A stretch of DNA of 64,000 bases from Planctomycetota bacterium (lineage in GTDB: Bacteria > Planctomycetota > SZUA-567 > H5-PLA8), in assembly GCA_016200135.1 (NCBI GenBank), contig JACQFI010000067.1, positions 19,663-83,662 on the forward strand. Reading direction: 5' to 3'. The position numbers and the translations under genes are program-made. Of this stretch, positions 1 to 8,173 are shown in pieces. How positions within the stretch are numbered: position 1 is the stretch's first letter; each line of letters begins with the position of its first letter. The notes beneath the pieces were generated by a model that was not told the origin of the DNA, did not search any database, and saw only the letters and a list, made by a program, of their open reading frames with translations.

Positions 1-1
1 G

Positions 2-913
2 GTAAAGTTGTCGCCCGGCGTGGACCTAAACCTGCTCGCCAAGGCGACGCCGATGTTCAGCGGCGCGGACCTCGAGAACATCATCAACGAGGCGGCGCTG
101 ATCGCCGTGATGAAGGACAAGGACGGCATCGACAACGATGATCTGGAAGAGGCGCGCGACAAGGTCAAGTGGGGGCGCGAGAAGAAGTCGCGCGTGATGG
201 ACGAGGCGGACCGCTGGGTGACGGCCTACCACGAGGCCGGCCACGCGCTGCTGGGCTACTACGGCACGCACGTGGACAAGCCGCACAAAGTCACGATCAT
301 GCCGCGCGGCCCGAGCTTGGGAGCGACGCACTTTTTGCCCAGCAAGGACATCTACAACCGCACGCGCAAGGAATTGCTCGGCCAGATCGTCGTGGCCTTC
401 GGCGGGCGCATCGCGGAGGAGATGTTCGTCGGCGATATTTCCACCGGCGCAAAGGGCGACATCGACCAGGTGACTGAGATCGCGCGCAAGATGGTCTGCG
501 AATGGGGCATGTCGGACCGGCTGGGGCCGATCAAGTATCAGGAAGACGAAGAGACGATCTTCCTGGGCCGCGAGATCAGCCGCACGCAGGCGATCAGCCC
601 CTCGACGCTTATCGCCATCGACGAGGAAGTCCGGCGCATCGTGGACGAATGCTATTCCGAGGCGCGCAAGGTGCTGGAAGGGCATCGCGAGGCCATCGAA
701 CTCGTCGCGAAGGCGCTGATGGAGTACGAGGTCATCAGTGGCGAGGAGCTTGAAAAGGTCCTCAAGGAGAAGAAGCTGCCCGACCGCGCTCCGGTGAAGC
801 AGGTGACCTTCCGGCCCCTGCCCAAGCCCGAGGAGCAGGCCAAGCGGGCCGAGGAAGGCAATTTCGCGGGCGGCAACCTGCCGGGTTCCATGCCGACCCC
901 CGCGCCGGCGTAA
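2..913 (+). CDS. ftsH: ATP-dependent zinc metalloprotease FtsH, C-terminal part (5' end outside window)
   Basis: The reading frame is open from the first bases of the window and encodes the last 303 residues of FtsH, the membrane-bound AAA+ protease that degrades misfolded membrane proteins and short-lived regulators. It begins in the AAA lid region (FSGADLENIINEAAL) and continues into the M41 peptidase domain. The zinc motif HEAGH lies at about nt 231-245, and the region of the third ligand (GDISTGAKGDIDQ) at about nt 430-470. Walker A and B and the N-terminal membrane segments must lie upstream of the window. A strong intrinsic terminator follows, so FtsH closes its transcription unit. Identification is secure; only the N-terminus is missing. 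Confidence 0.97.
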   Translation, partial: VKLSPGVDLNLLAKATPMFSGADLENIINEAALIAVMKDKDGIDNDDLEEARDKVKWGREKKSRVMDEADRWVTAYHEAGHALLGYYGTHVDKPHKVTIMPRGPSLGATHFLPSKDIYNRTRKELLGQIVVAFGGRIAEEMFVGDISTGAKGDIDQVTEIARKMVCEWGMSDRLGPIKYQEDEETIFLGREISRTQAISPSTLIAIDEEVRRIVDECYSEARKVLEGHREAIELVAKALMEYEVISGEELEKVLKEKKLPDRAPVKQVTFRPLPKPEEQAKRAEEGNFAGGNLPGSMPTPAPA

Positions 914-953
914 GGCGCAGGTTGGACGAGCGTGTTCACATCGAGTATAAGAA

Positions 954-978
954 GGGCGGCTCTCGGGCCGCCTTTTTT
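954..978 (+). terminator. intrinsic terminator after ftsH
   Basis: The stem GGCGGC / GCCGCC (955-960 and 967-972) with a six-base loop is followed by six T residues (973-978). It lies 41 nt after the ftsH stop and just before the next gene. Confidence 0.85.
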
Positions 979-992
979 CATGGGATGACGCT

Positions 993-1565
993 ATGAAGAC
1001 CGCCACCGCCAAAACACTCTACACCGCCGAAGAGTTCTTCCGGCTGGACCTGCCCGAACACGAAAAGTGGAAATTGGTAGGTGGGGAACTGGAATTGGCG
1101 CCCGCACCGAATACCAAACATCAACTGGTGCTCGACGAGCTATCGCGACAGATGGGCAACTGGCTCCAAGAGAATGCAGTTGCTCTTAAGGTTCCCGATT
1201 GGGATGTCGAGTTCCTGCTCGATGAGACTCGCCGGCCGGACCTTGTGATCACATTGAAGAAGGGCAGCCGCTTGAAGATTGGCGTGCACGGCCACGGCAC
1301 GCCGGATTTCATCGTCGAGATCCTCTCGCCCGGCCAGGAAGACCGGGACCTGGGTGACAAGAAAAACCACTACGAACGCTGCGGCGTGAGCGAGTATTGG
1401 GTGGTCGATTACGCCAAGCGGCGCATATACCAATTCTTTCCGGGCAAGGACGGCCGCTACGTGGAGACGCCGGTTGCGCGCGGGGCGATCAAGAGCCATG
1501 TGCTGAAAGGGTTCACGTTGAAGGTCAAGGAACTCTTCAAAGTCATCCATGAGTTGCCGGAATAA
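993..1565 (+). CDS. Uma2-family (DUF820) putative restriction-endonuclease-like protein
   Basis: 190 residues. The fold is the PD-(D/E)XK nuclease-like Uma2 family, often found as many scattered copies in planctomycetes and cyanobacteria and of unknown cellular role. Visible family features are an acidic core (RRPDLVITLKK, then PDFIVEILSPGQ) and the typical YERCGVSEYWVVD segment. The ATG follows the ftsH terminator by 14 nt. The stop TAA (1563-1565) directly abuts the ATG of folP, so folP is probably translationally coupled to it. Its insertion between ftsH and folP looks like an accessory gene in a housekeeping operon. Substrate and activity are unknown. Confidence 0.85.
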   Translation: MKTATAKTLYTAEEFFRLDLPEHEKWKLVGGELELAPAPNTKHQLVLDELSRQMGNWLQENAVALKVPDWDVEFLLDETRRPDLVITLKKGSRLKIGVHGHGTPDFIVEILSPGQEDRDLGDKKNHYERCGVSEYWVVDYAKRRIYQFFPGKDGRYVETPVARGAIKSHVLKGFTLKVKELFKVIHELPE

Positions 1566-2414
1566 ATGGCGCGCTCCATCCTAAACAACCTCGCGTCTCA
1601 ATATCCTCTGCTCCTCGGCGTCCTCAACATTACGCCCGATTCCTTCAGCGACGGCGGCACGTTTCTCGCGGTAGATGCTGCGGTGGCGCACGCGCGGCGC
1701 ATGGTCCGCGAAGGCGCGCACGCGCTCGACTTGGGCGCGGAAAGCACGCGGCCGGGAGCGCGGGGCGTCTCGGCGAAAGTCCAGAAGCAGCGACTGCTCC
1801 CGGTTCTCAAGCGCCTGCGCAAGCTGTGGGAGTTGAACAGAATTCCGCTGAGCATCGATACGCAGTCGGCGGAGGTCGCACGCGCCTGCCTGGGCGAGGG
1901 CGCGGATATGATCAACGATATCAGCGCCTTGCAGCACGATCGCCAGATGGCGAAAGTAATCGCGCGAGCGAAGTGCCCGGTGATCCTCATGCATATGCAG
2001 GGCACGCCGCGAACAATGCAGAAGGTGCCGAAATACCAGGACGTGGTGGACGAGATCGACCTTTTCTTCCGGAAGCGCATCCACGCGGCGCACGAGGCCG
2101 GCATCGCGCCGACCAAGATATTGCTCGATCCGGGCATCGGCTTCGGCAAGTCGCTGGGGCACAACCTCGAGATCCTGGGCAGGCTGGTGGAGTTAAAGGC
2201 GCTCGGGCGGCCGTTGGTGGTGGGGGTCTCGCGCAAGAGGTTTCTGGGCACGCTCACGGGGGAGGACCGGCCCGAGCGGCGCATAATGGCCACGATCGCG
2301 GCAGGCGTGCTGGCGCTGGCGCACGGGGCCGCGGTTTTGCGCGTTCACGATGTTGCCCCGCATGCGCAGGCGTTGAAAGTTGCCGCGGCGATCCTGAAAT
2401 CTTCCGGCGCTTAG
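1566..2414 (+). CDS. folP: dihydropteroate synthase
   Basis: 282 residues, full length. FolP joins p-aminobenzoate to the pterin pyrophosphate to make dihydropteroate in folate synthesis. The family motifs appear in order: GVLNITPDSFSDGG near the start, GAESTRPGA, SIDTQSAEVA, INDISAL, ILMHMQGTP, LLDPGIGFGKS, VGVSRKRFLG and the final RVHDVAPH. The start codon is adjacent to the stop of the preceding gene, with no spacer. The order folP then cdaA-cdaR is common in several phyla. No motif is missing, so the protein should be active. Confidence 0.97.
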   Translation: MARSILNNLASQYPLLLGVLNITPDSFSDGGTFLAVDAAVAHARRMVREGAHALDLGAESTRPGARGVSAKVQKQRLLPVLKRLRKLWELNRIPLSIDTQSAEVARACLGEGADMINDISALQHDRQMAKVIARAKCPVILMHMQGTPRTMQKVPKYQDVVDEIDLFFRKRIHAAHEAGIAPTKILLDPGIGFGKSLGHNLEILGRLVELKALGRPLVVGVSRKRFLGTLTGEDRPERRIMATIAAGVLALAHGAAVLRVHDVAPHAQALKVAAAILKSSGA

Positions 2415-2520
2415 CCGATAAAAGGCCCAAGCAAGCCCGCCGTGCCTGCGTATAATGTCCTCCAAGCTGGCGATTTGTGACCTTTCGGCGAGCCGCCCGT
2501 GTAGAACTCAGGGGCGTTGG

Positions 2521-3318
2521 ATGGACTTCCTCAATCGCTTACAGACGATGATTTCGGGCGGCGTGCCCGCCTTTGTCGAAATCTTTCTGCTCTTTCTGAT
2601 CATCCTGGCGGGAGCCAAGTTCCTGATCGGCAGCCGGGGCGCGCCGGTGCTGCGCGGCATCCTGCTGCTGATCGGGCTCTCGATCGGCATCGTCTTCTTC
2701 GCGGCGAACATCTTCGAGCTCGTCCACATTCAGTGGGTCTTCGAAAAACTGGCCGCGCTCTTCTTCCTCGCGCTTCTGATCATTTTTCAGCCGGAGCTCC
2801 GCCGCGGTCTGCTGCGCTTAGGTATGCACCCGATCTTCCGAAAAGTAGTGCGCGCGAGTTCTCCGGCAATCGACGAGGTCGTGGACGCCGTGTCCGACAT
2901 GAGCGGGAACAAGGTCGGCGCGCTCATCGCGATTCAGCGTACGGTCTCGCTCGAGCCCTACGTCGAGGGCGGAACGCGCATGAACGCGGAGATCACCAAG
3001 GAACTGCTGCTCTCGATCTTCTATCCCGGCACGGCGCTGCACGACGGCGGCGTGGTGATCCAGGGCAACCGGGTCGCGGCGGCGGGGTGCCTTTTCCAGC
3101 TCTCCGAGAACCCCGAACTCTCCAAGACGCTGGGCACGCGGCACCGCGCGGGGCTGGGCCTTTCGGAAGAGAACGACGCGGTTACGGTGGTTGTCAGCGA
3201 AGAGACGGGCAAGATCTCCGTGTGCGTGGACGGCAAACTTACGACGGGCATGACGCCCGATACGTTGCGTAAGACGCTGACCGAGCTGTGCATCGAATCG
3301 GTTGAGGGAGGCGCGTGA
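2521..3318 (+). CDS. cdaA: diadenylate cyclase CdaA (c-di-AMP synthase)
   Basis: 265 residues from the ATG at 2521. An upstream in-frame ATG at 2455 would add 22 residues that do not look like this family. The N-terminus has three hydrophobic segments (about residues 15-85), then the DAC domain with the ALHDGG motif (about nt 3035-3052) and RHRAGLG (about nt 3139-3160), the two signature catalytic blocks. It converts two ATP to cyclic di-AMP, which controls osmolyte transport and wall homeostasis. The next gene, two bases downstream, is its usual partner cdaR. glmM, often the third gene of this cluster, is absent here. Confidence 0.95.
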   Translation: MDFLNRLQTMISGGVPAFVEIFLLFLIILAGAKFLIGSRGAPVLRGILLLIGLSIGIVFFAANIFELVHIQWVFEKLAALFFLALLIIFQPELRRGLLRLGMHPIFRKVVRASSPAIDEVVDAVSDMSGNKVGALIAIQRTVSLEPYVEGGTRMNAEITKELLLSIFYPGTALHDGGVVIQGNRVAAAGCLFQLSENPELSKTLGTRHRAGLGLSEENDAVTVVVSEETGKISVCVDGKLTTGMTPDTLRKTLTELCIESVEGGA

Positions 3319-3319
3319 T

Positions 3320-4351
3320 ATGGCCGCATCTTCCTCCATCTTGCGTCTGCTCGGCACGGTCTTCTGGGAAGACAAGACGCTGAAACTCGTCTGTTTCGTG
3401 CTGGCGATCCTCTCCTACTTCTACATCGACGGAGAGCTCAGCGACGAACGCGAGTTCGCGGTGGCGGTCCGCGAAGCGAGCATCAAGCTTCCGGACAATC
3501 TCGAATTCGCGCCCGACAATAAGTTTCCCGTCGCGCTGCGCGTGCGGGTGCGCGGTCCGCGGCGGCGCCTGCAGTACGTCAGTTCCGAGAACATTAAGCT
3601 CGATCTCAAGGACGCCGTTCCCAAACTGGTACCCGGCGATAACCGGATCGTGGTGCGGCCCGAAGATGTAGAAGTTGCGGGCGTGAGCGAGATGCGAATT
3701 CAAAAGGTCGAACCCGCGGACGGCTTCCCGGTCCGGCTGCTGGCGGTCTCGAAACGGATGCTGCCGGTCAAGGTTCGGCGCCAGGGCAATCCGCCGCCGG
3801 GATTCCAGCTTACCGGCACAATCGTTCAGCCGCGCGAAGTGCTGGTGTCGTCCACCGCCGATCTGTCCCAGGCGGACGTCGTCTGGACCGAGCCCGTCGA
3901 CCTGAGCGGGCGTACGGAGAATTTTCAGCTTCCGGCCGTGCGAATCGCGCCCGGCATCACGATTGGCGACCGCGACGTCGAGATCCGCTGCAACGAGACC
4001 GTGACGGTTACGCTGCAGGTCCACCGGGAGGAGATCACGCGCACGATCGAGAACGTGCCGGTGCGCGCGCTGGCTCCGCCGGGCGCGACGATGTTCGCCG
4101 ATCCCGCGAACGTGACGGTTACGGTGACGGGCTTGCCCGACGAGATCGCCACGCTGGGCGCGGCCGATATCCAGTTGTACGTGGAATGGCCCGCCGACTG
4201 GGACTTGCAGCAGCCGCAAGGCCACGCTTTTCCCTCGCAAAATGCGCAGGTGAAAGCCGCCGCGCCTTCGCGCATCAAGGTGCTGGGAGAGAACAAGCAG
4301 CCGCTGCCGGCCGTGAAGGTGCGCGGGGTTTTGACGGCCGCGCCCCAATAG
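3320..4351 (+). CDS. cdaR: YbbR-domain protein, CdaA regulator (CdaR-like)
   Basis: 343 residues from ATG 3320, which has a GGGAGG ribosome site at 3306-3311; an in-frame ATG at 3302 lies before that site and is rejected. There is one N-terminal membrane anchor ([14 protein letters not shown]) followed by an extracytoplasmic region of repeated beta-rich YbbR-like domains with regularly spaced RVRGP-, VVRPEDVEV- and VTVTGLP-like segments. In families where it has been studied, CdaR binds CdaA and modulates c-di-AMP output. The coupled start next to cdaA supports the same role here. Confidence 0.88.
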   Translation: MAASSSILRLLGTVFWEDKTLKLVCFVLAILSYFYIDGELSDEREFAVAVREASIKLPDNLEFAPDNKFPVALRVRVRGPRRRLQYVSSENIKLDLKDAVPKLVPGDNRIVVRPEDVEVAGVSEMRIQKVEPADGFPVRLLAVSKRMLPVKVRRQGNPPPGFQLTGTIVQPREVLVSSTADLSQADVVWTEPVDLSGRTENFQLPAVRIAPGITIGDRDVEIRCNETVTVTLQVHREEITRTIENVPVRALAPPGATMFADPANVTVTVTGLPDEIATLGAADIQLYVEWPADWDLQQPQGHAFPSQNAQVKAAAPSRIKVLGENKQPLPAVKVRGVLTAAPQ

Positions 4352-4383
4352 TGGAAAAGAAAAGCTGCGAGAGGAGCAGGTGC

Positions 4384-5097
4384 ATGGCCAGACTGGGCGT
4401 GAACATCGACCACGTGGCGACGATTCGCCAGGCCCGCCGCACGTACGAACCCGATCCCGTGTGGGCCGCCGCGGCGGCGGAACTGGGCGGCGCCGACCAG
4501 ATCACCGTACACCTGCGCGAAGACCGCCGGCATATCCAGGACCGCGATCTGGAATTGCTCGTCAAGACCGTCCATTCGCGCGTGAACCTGGAACTCGCGG
4601 TCGCCTCGGACGTGCTCAAGATCGCCTGCCGCGTGAAGCCCGGCTGCTGCTGCCTGGTGCCCGAGAAACGCCAGGAGGTCACCACCGAAGGCGGGCTGGA
4701 CGTGGCGGGCGGGTTCGCCAAAGTTCGCGAGGCCGCGAAGCGCCTGGGCGGCGCGGGGATCGAGGTCAGTATTTTCATCGATCCCGATCCCCGGCAGATC
4801 GAGGCCGCGGCGAAGTCGGGCGCGCCGTTCATCGAGATGCACACGGGTTCGTATGCGAACGCGCGCTCCGAGAGAGAGACGGAGAAGCGCCTGCACGAAC
4901 TGATCGAGGGCGCCGCGCTGGCGCGTTCGCTGGGGCTGCGCGTGAACGCGGGGCACGGCCTGAATTACCGCAACGTGATCCCAGTCGCGCGCATCGAGGG
5001 CATGGAAGAGTTGAACATCGGGCATGCGATCGTCGCGCGCGCGATTTTCACGGGCCTGACCGAGGCGGTGCGCGAGATGAAACGGCTGATATCCTAG
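4384..5097 (+). CDS. pdxJ: pyridoxine 5'-phosphate synthase
   Basis: 237 residues from ATG 4384, preceded by a GAGAGGAGCAGG ribosome site. PdxJ condenses 1-deoxyxylulose 5-phosphate with 3-amino-2-oxopropyl phosphate, the last ring-forming step of DXP-dependent vitamin B6 synthesis. Family motifs visible: [16 protein letters not shown] at the N-terminus, [39 protein letters not shown] and the terminal [10 protein letters not shown]. The open frame extends upstream into cdaR (to 4186), but only the 4384 start matches the family. Confidence 0.97.
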   Translation: MARLGVNIDHVATIRQARRTYEPDPVWAAAAAELGGADQITVHLREDRRHIQDRDLELLVKTVHSRVNLELAVASDVLKIACRVKPGCCCLVPEKRQEVTTEGGLDVAGGFAKVREAAKRLGGAGIEVSIFIDPDPRQIEAAAKSGAPFIEMHTGSYANARSERETEKRLHELIEGAALARSLGLRVNAGHGLNYRNVIPVARIEGMEELNIGHAIVARAIFTGLTEAVREMKRLIS

Positions 5098-5126
5098 GGG
5101 CGGCGGCGTAAGCGAGGGGAACCGGA

Positions 5127-6122
5127 ATGGCGACGCAGGCGGCCGACGTGGAAGCGCAGGCCAAAGAGTTCGCGGAGACTTTCGCGCGCGTGCGTGCGGA
5201 AGTGGGCAAGGTCATCGTCGGCCAGGAGGAGATCGTCGAGGGCGTCCTGGTGGCCCTCTTTGCCGGCGGGCACGTGCTGCTCGAGGGCCTGCCCGGCCTC
5301 GGTAAAACCAGTTTGGTCAAAACTCTCGCGGGAGCGCTGGACCTGCAGTTCAGCCGTATCCAGTTCACGCCGGACCTGATGCCGGCGGACATCATCGGCA
5401 CCACGGTGTTGCGCGAATCCGAGGACGGCAAACGGACGTTCGAGTTCCAGCGCGGCCCGATCTTCAGCAACGTGGTGCTCACCGACGAGATCAACCGAGC
5501 CACGCCCAAAACGCAGTCGGCGCTGCTCGAAGCGATGCAGGAAGGCAGCGTGACGGTGAGTGGCACGACGAACAAGTTGCCGCAGCCGTTTCTGGTCTTG
5601 GCCACGCAGAACCCGATCGAACTGGAAGGCACCTACCCGTTGCCGGAGGCGCAGCTCGACCGCTTCCTGCTGAAGCTGCTCGTGCCGCGCTCGAGCATGA
5701 ACGACTTGGTCGCGATCCTCAACCGCACCACCGGTGACAGCGACGCCAAGCCCAGCCGCGTGGCCGACCACGAGGCGCTCATGAAGTTCCGCGAACTGGT
5801 CCGGAGAGTTCCTGCGGCCAAGCCGGTGACGGAGTACGCCGCGAAGATTGCGCTGGCCACGCACGCCGACCACGAGCTGGCCGTTCCGCTGGTCAAGAGT
5901 TACGTGCGCTTTGGGGACAGCCCGCGCGGCGCGCAGGCGCTGCTGCTCTGCGGGAAGGCGCTTGCGCTGGCCTCGGGGCGGTTCCATGTGGCGGTCGACG
6001 ACCTGCGGCGGATCGCAAAGTCCGCGCTGCGCCACCGCCTGATCCTCAACTTCGACGGCGAGGCCTCTGGCGTGAGTACCGACAAGGTGCTCGACGAAGT
6101 GCTGGCGAAGGTGGCGCCGTAG
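5127..6122 (+). CDS. MoxR-family AAA+ ATPase
   Basis: 331 residues. MoxR ATPases act as chaperone-like remodelers, usually with a VWA/DUF58 partner. Walker A is GLPGLGKTS, Walker B is LTDEINRA, and the conserved ATQNP and EAQLDRFLLK segments (sensor 1 and arginine finger region) are present. It starts 29 nt after pdxJ and may be in the same transcription unit. Unusually, no DUF58 or VWA gene is adjacent; the only DUF58 gene in the window is at 31106-32125. The ATPase identity is secure, the client is unknown. Confidence 0.93.
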   Translation: MATQAADVEAQAKEFAETFARVRAEVGKVIVGQEEIVEGVLVALFAGGHVLLEGLPGLGKTSLVKTLAGALDLQFSRIQFTPDLMPADIIGTTVLRESEDGKRTFEFQRGPIFSNVVLTDEINRATPKTQSALLEAMQEGSVTVSGTTNKLPQPFLVLATQNPIELEGTYPLPEAQLDRFLLKLLVPRSSMNDLVAILNRTTGDSDAKPSRVADHEALMKFRELVRRVPAAKPVTEYAAKIALATHADHELAVPLVKSYVRFGDSPRGAQALLLCGKALALASGRFHVAVDDLRRIAKSALRHRLILNFDGEASGVSTDKVLDEVLAKVAP

Positions 6123-6158
6123 CGGCGGTGAAAGCCGGTGATCTCGCGGAGAGAACCG

Positions 6159-6716
6159 ATGCGGCCGGTGGTGTCCGAAAAGCGTAAAAGAGGCCGTGCA
6201 CAAGACCTGCCGGCGCCGCTGCGCCTGCTGCTTCCGCGCGAGCGCCCCGTGGCCGTGGTGGTGCTCCAGGGCGCGTTCGTTTTTGCCGCCGATCTGGTGC
6301 GGCGCCTACCCGCCCGCCTGGGCCTGGAGATCGGCTTTCTGCGCGCCGAGAGCTACGGCTCGGGAACGCAAAGCAAAGGCCGCGTCGTCCTGCTGCAGGA
6401 CCTCGACCCGGCGCTGGACTTGCGCGGGCGCACCATTCTGCTGATCGACGACATCCTCGACACCGGCCTGACGCTGCGCTACTTGGTGAAGCACTTGAAA
6501 GCGCGCGGCGCCGGGCGCGTGCGCATCTGCGTGCTGCTGCGCCGGCGCGGAGCGATCCGGCGGCAGGGCATCCGGGCCGATTTCTGTGGCTTCGACATCG
6601 GGCCGGAGTTCGTCGTGGGCTTTGGGCTCGACCACGCCGGCCGGCACCGCAACCTGCCCGATCTGGCCGCCTTGCCGCCGGTCAAGCGGGGCCGCTCGAA
6701 GAGGGCCGCGCGATGA
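6159..6716 (+). CDS. hpt: hypoxanthine-type phosphoribosyltransferase
   Basis: 185 residues from ATG 6159, which has a GGAGAG ribosome site; an upstream GTG at 6138 lacks one. It is a type I PRTase that transfers phosphoribosyl from PRPP to a purine base in salvage. The PRPP loop LLIDDILDTGLTL, the flexible-loop region FLRAESYGSGT and the base-site segment FDIGPEFVVGFGLD, typical of the hypoxanthine/guanine class, are visible. Its stop overlaps the start of the next gene by four bases (ATGA), which suggests coupling. Hypoxanthine is the likely substrate; guanine or xanthine is possible. Confidence 0.88.
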   Translation: MRPVVSEKRKRGRAQDLPAPLRLLLPRERPVAVVVLQGAFVFAADLVRRLPARLGLEIGFLRAESYGSGTQSKGRVVLLQDLDPALDLRGRTILLIDDILDTGLTLRYLVKHLKARGAGRVRICVLLRRRGAIRRQGIRADFCGFDIGPEFVVGFGLDHAGRHRNLPDLAALPPVKRGRSKRAAR

Positions 6717-7789
6717 GCGTCAAGCCCTTCGAGGCCATTCGTTTCTATCAAGCGGTGCAGAAAGGCGTCCGGAGCGCGGCGGGGCGAGCGCTGACGCCTG
6801 CGCTCAAGCGCTGGCGCAACACCCGCAGCGGCGATTCCGCCGATCCGAAACTGCGGGCGCCGGCGACGCGCTTTCTCGTGCGCTACGGCCTGCTCGACGG
6901 CGGGTGGCCCAAGGAGGCTCAGGAGCAGGCATACGCCGAGATCCTGCGCCGCGTAGCGCGGGCCTCCGGCGACGCCGCGGGCGTGATCGCTTCGTGGCTG
7001 GACGCGTTCTCCTCCGGTGAGTACGGCCTTATTGAAGAAGGAACCTGCGACGAGCAGGCCCATTGCGACCGCTGCCCGCTCTGCGAAGGCTGCCAGTTTC
7101 TGAGCGCCGGGGCGCGCGTGATCCAGGTCTCCGGCGAGGCCCTGGCGCAGACGCTTGCGGAGACGCCCGAGCAACGCCATGTTCGGCCGCGGGCCACGGA
7201 CCTGCTGGCGTTTCTGATCTCCGATGGGCGCGGCGGGGCGGCGGCGATGGCCCGCGCGGAGGCGCTGCTAAAGACCCACGGCGGCCTGCGCGGCGTGCTC
7301 GCGGCCCAGCCGGAAGACCTGCGCAAGGCGGGCTTGGATGCGCACGCCGCCGCGCTGGTGCGCGCCGTCGCCGAGTTGTTTCAGCTCTGGACCGAAGAAG
7401 AGGACCGGCGAGGCAAGACATTCGCCTGCGGCCGGGATTTCTTCGAGCACTACCGGCTGCGCATGCGGAATTTGAAGAAGGAGCGTTTCTTCGTTGCGTG
7501 CCTGGACCAGAAGAACCGGATGTTAGGCGAAGAGCTGGTCAGCGAAGGCACGCTCACGCAGACGCTGGTGCATCCGCGCGAGGTCTTTAATCCCGCGATC
7601 CGCATGCAAGCGGCCGCGGTGGCGGTGGTCCACAACCATCCAAGCGGCGATCCGGCGCCGAGCCGCGAGGACAAGCAGCTCACCAAGCGCCTGGGCGAAG
7701 TCGCGGAACTCGTCGGCATCCGGCTGCTCGATCACGTGATCGTCGGCGACGGGACCTACACGAGTTTCGTCGAGAGGGGCCTGCTCTGA
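6713..7789 (+). CDS. radC: RadC/JAB-domain protein with Cys-rich N-terminal extension
   Basis: 358 residues, well above the usual 220-230 of RadC. The C-terminal half is ordinary RadC: a helix-hairpin-helix-like region (about residues 160-225) and a JAB metallopeptidase-like domain with the full metal motif HNHPSGD...S..D. The first roughly 150 residues are extra and contain five cysteines with spacing C-x5-C-x2-C-x2-C-x2-C (about nt 7048-7095). This resembles the iron-sulfur loop of endonuclease III-family glycosylases (C-x6-C-x2-C-x5-C). The function of RadC is unresolved despite its name. The start overlaps the preceding stop. Confidence 0.88.
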   Translation: MSVKPFEAIRFYQAVQKGVRSAAGRALTPALKRWRNTRSGDSADPKLRAPATRFLVRYGLLDGGWPKEAQEQAYAEILRRVARASGDAAGVIASWLDAFSSGEYGLIEEGTCDEQAHCDRCPLCEGCQFLSAGARVIQVSGEALAQTLAETPEQRHVRPRATDLLAFLISDGRGGAAAMARAEALLKTHGGLRGVLAAQPEDLRKAGLDAHAAALVRAVAELFQLWTEEEDRRGKTFACGRDFFEHYRLRMRNLKKERFFVACLDQKNRMLGEELVSEGTLTQTLVHPREVFNPAIRMQAAAVAVVHNHPSGDPAPSREDKQLTKRLGEVAELVGIRLLDHVIVGDGTYTSFVERGLL

Positions 7790-7797
7790 GGAAAAAG

Positions 7798-8169
7798 ATG
7801 CGGACGGTCAAAGGCCGCGTGACCAGCGGCGAGGGCAACTTCTCGTTCTGGATCCGGAAGCTCAGCGAGTATTACCACGCCAAGACGGGCATGACGTTCT
7901 TTCCCGGCACTCTCAATGTTCATCTGGATGAAGACTACGAGTTGCCGCCCGACCCACTGCGCCTGAACAAAGAGGAGTACGGGGGCGAAGTGAGCGTGCA
8001 GATCGTTCCGTGCCGTATCTTCGGGCGCACGGCGTTCATCTTGCGGCCGGTGCCGCGGCCGGGCGTGGAGCCGAATCCGAAGAGCGTGCTCGAAGTGGCC
8101 ACCGACATCGGCCTGCGCGTGGCCTACGGCTTAAAAGACGGGGACCTCGTCGAGGTCGAAGTCCCGTGA
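7798..8169 (+). CDS. DUF120 protein, archaeal-type CTP-dependent riboflavin kinase homologue
   Basis: 123 residues, the size of the catalytic domain of archaeal RibK, which phosphorylates riboflavin to FMN using CTP. The family landmarks are in order: KGRVTSGEG at the N-terminus, FFPGTLNVHLD in the middle, a Gly-Gly turn, the PCRIFGRTAFILRP strand pair and the closing YGLKDGDLVEVEVP. It starts eight bases after radC and is probably co-transcribed. This family is chiefly archaeal; bacteria normally use the unrelated RibF. The family call is firm, but the reaction in this organism is inferred. Confidence 0.82.
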   Translation: MRTVKGRVTSGEGNFSFWIRKLSEYYHAKTGMTFFPGTLNVHLDEDYELPPDPLRLNKEEYGGEVSVQIVPCRIFGRTAFILRPVPRPGVEPNPKSVLEVATDIGLRVAYGLKDGDLVEVEVP

Positions 8170-8173
8170 GTCT

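Noticed and set aside
2455..2520. Longer start for cdaA at 2455
   Set aside because: The additional 22 residues are not membrane-like or family-like; ATG 2521 directly precedes the first hydrophobic segment.
4186..4383. Upstream extension of the pdxJ frame into cdaR
   Set aside because: The family start and ribosome site are at 4384, and the upstream part overlaps cdaR in another frame.
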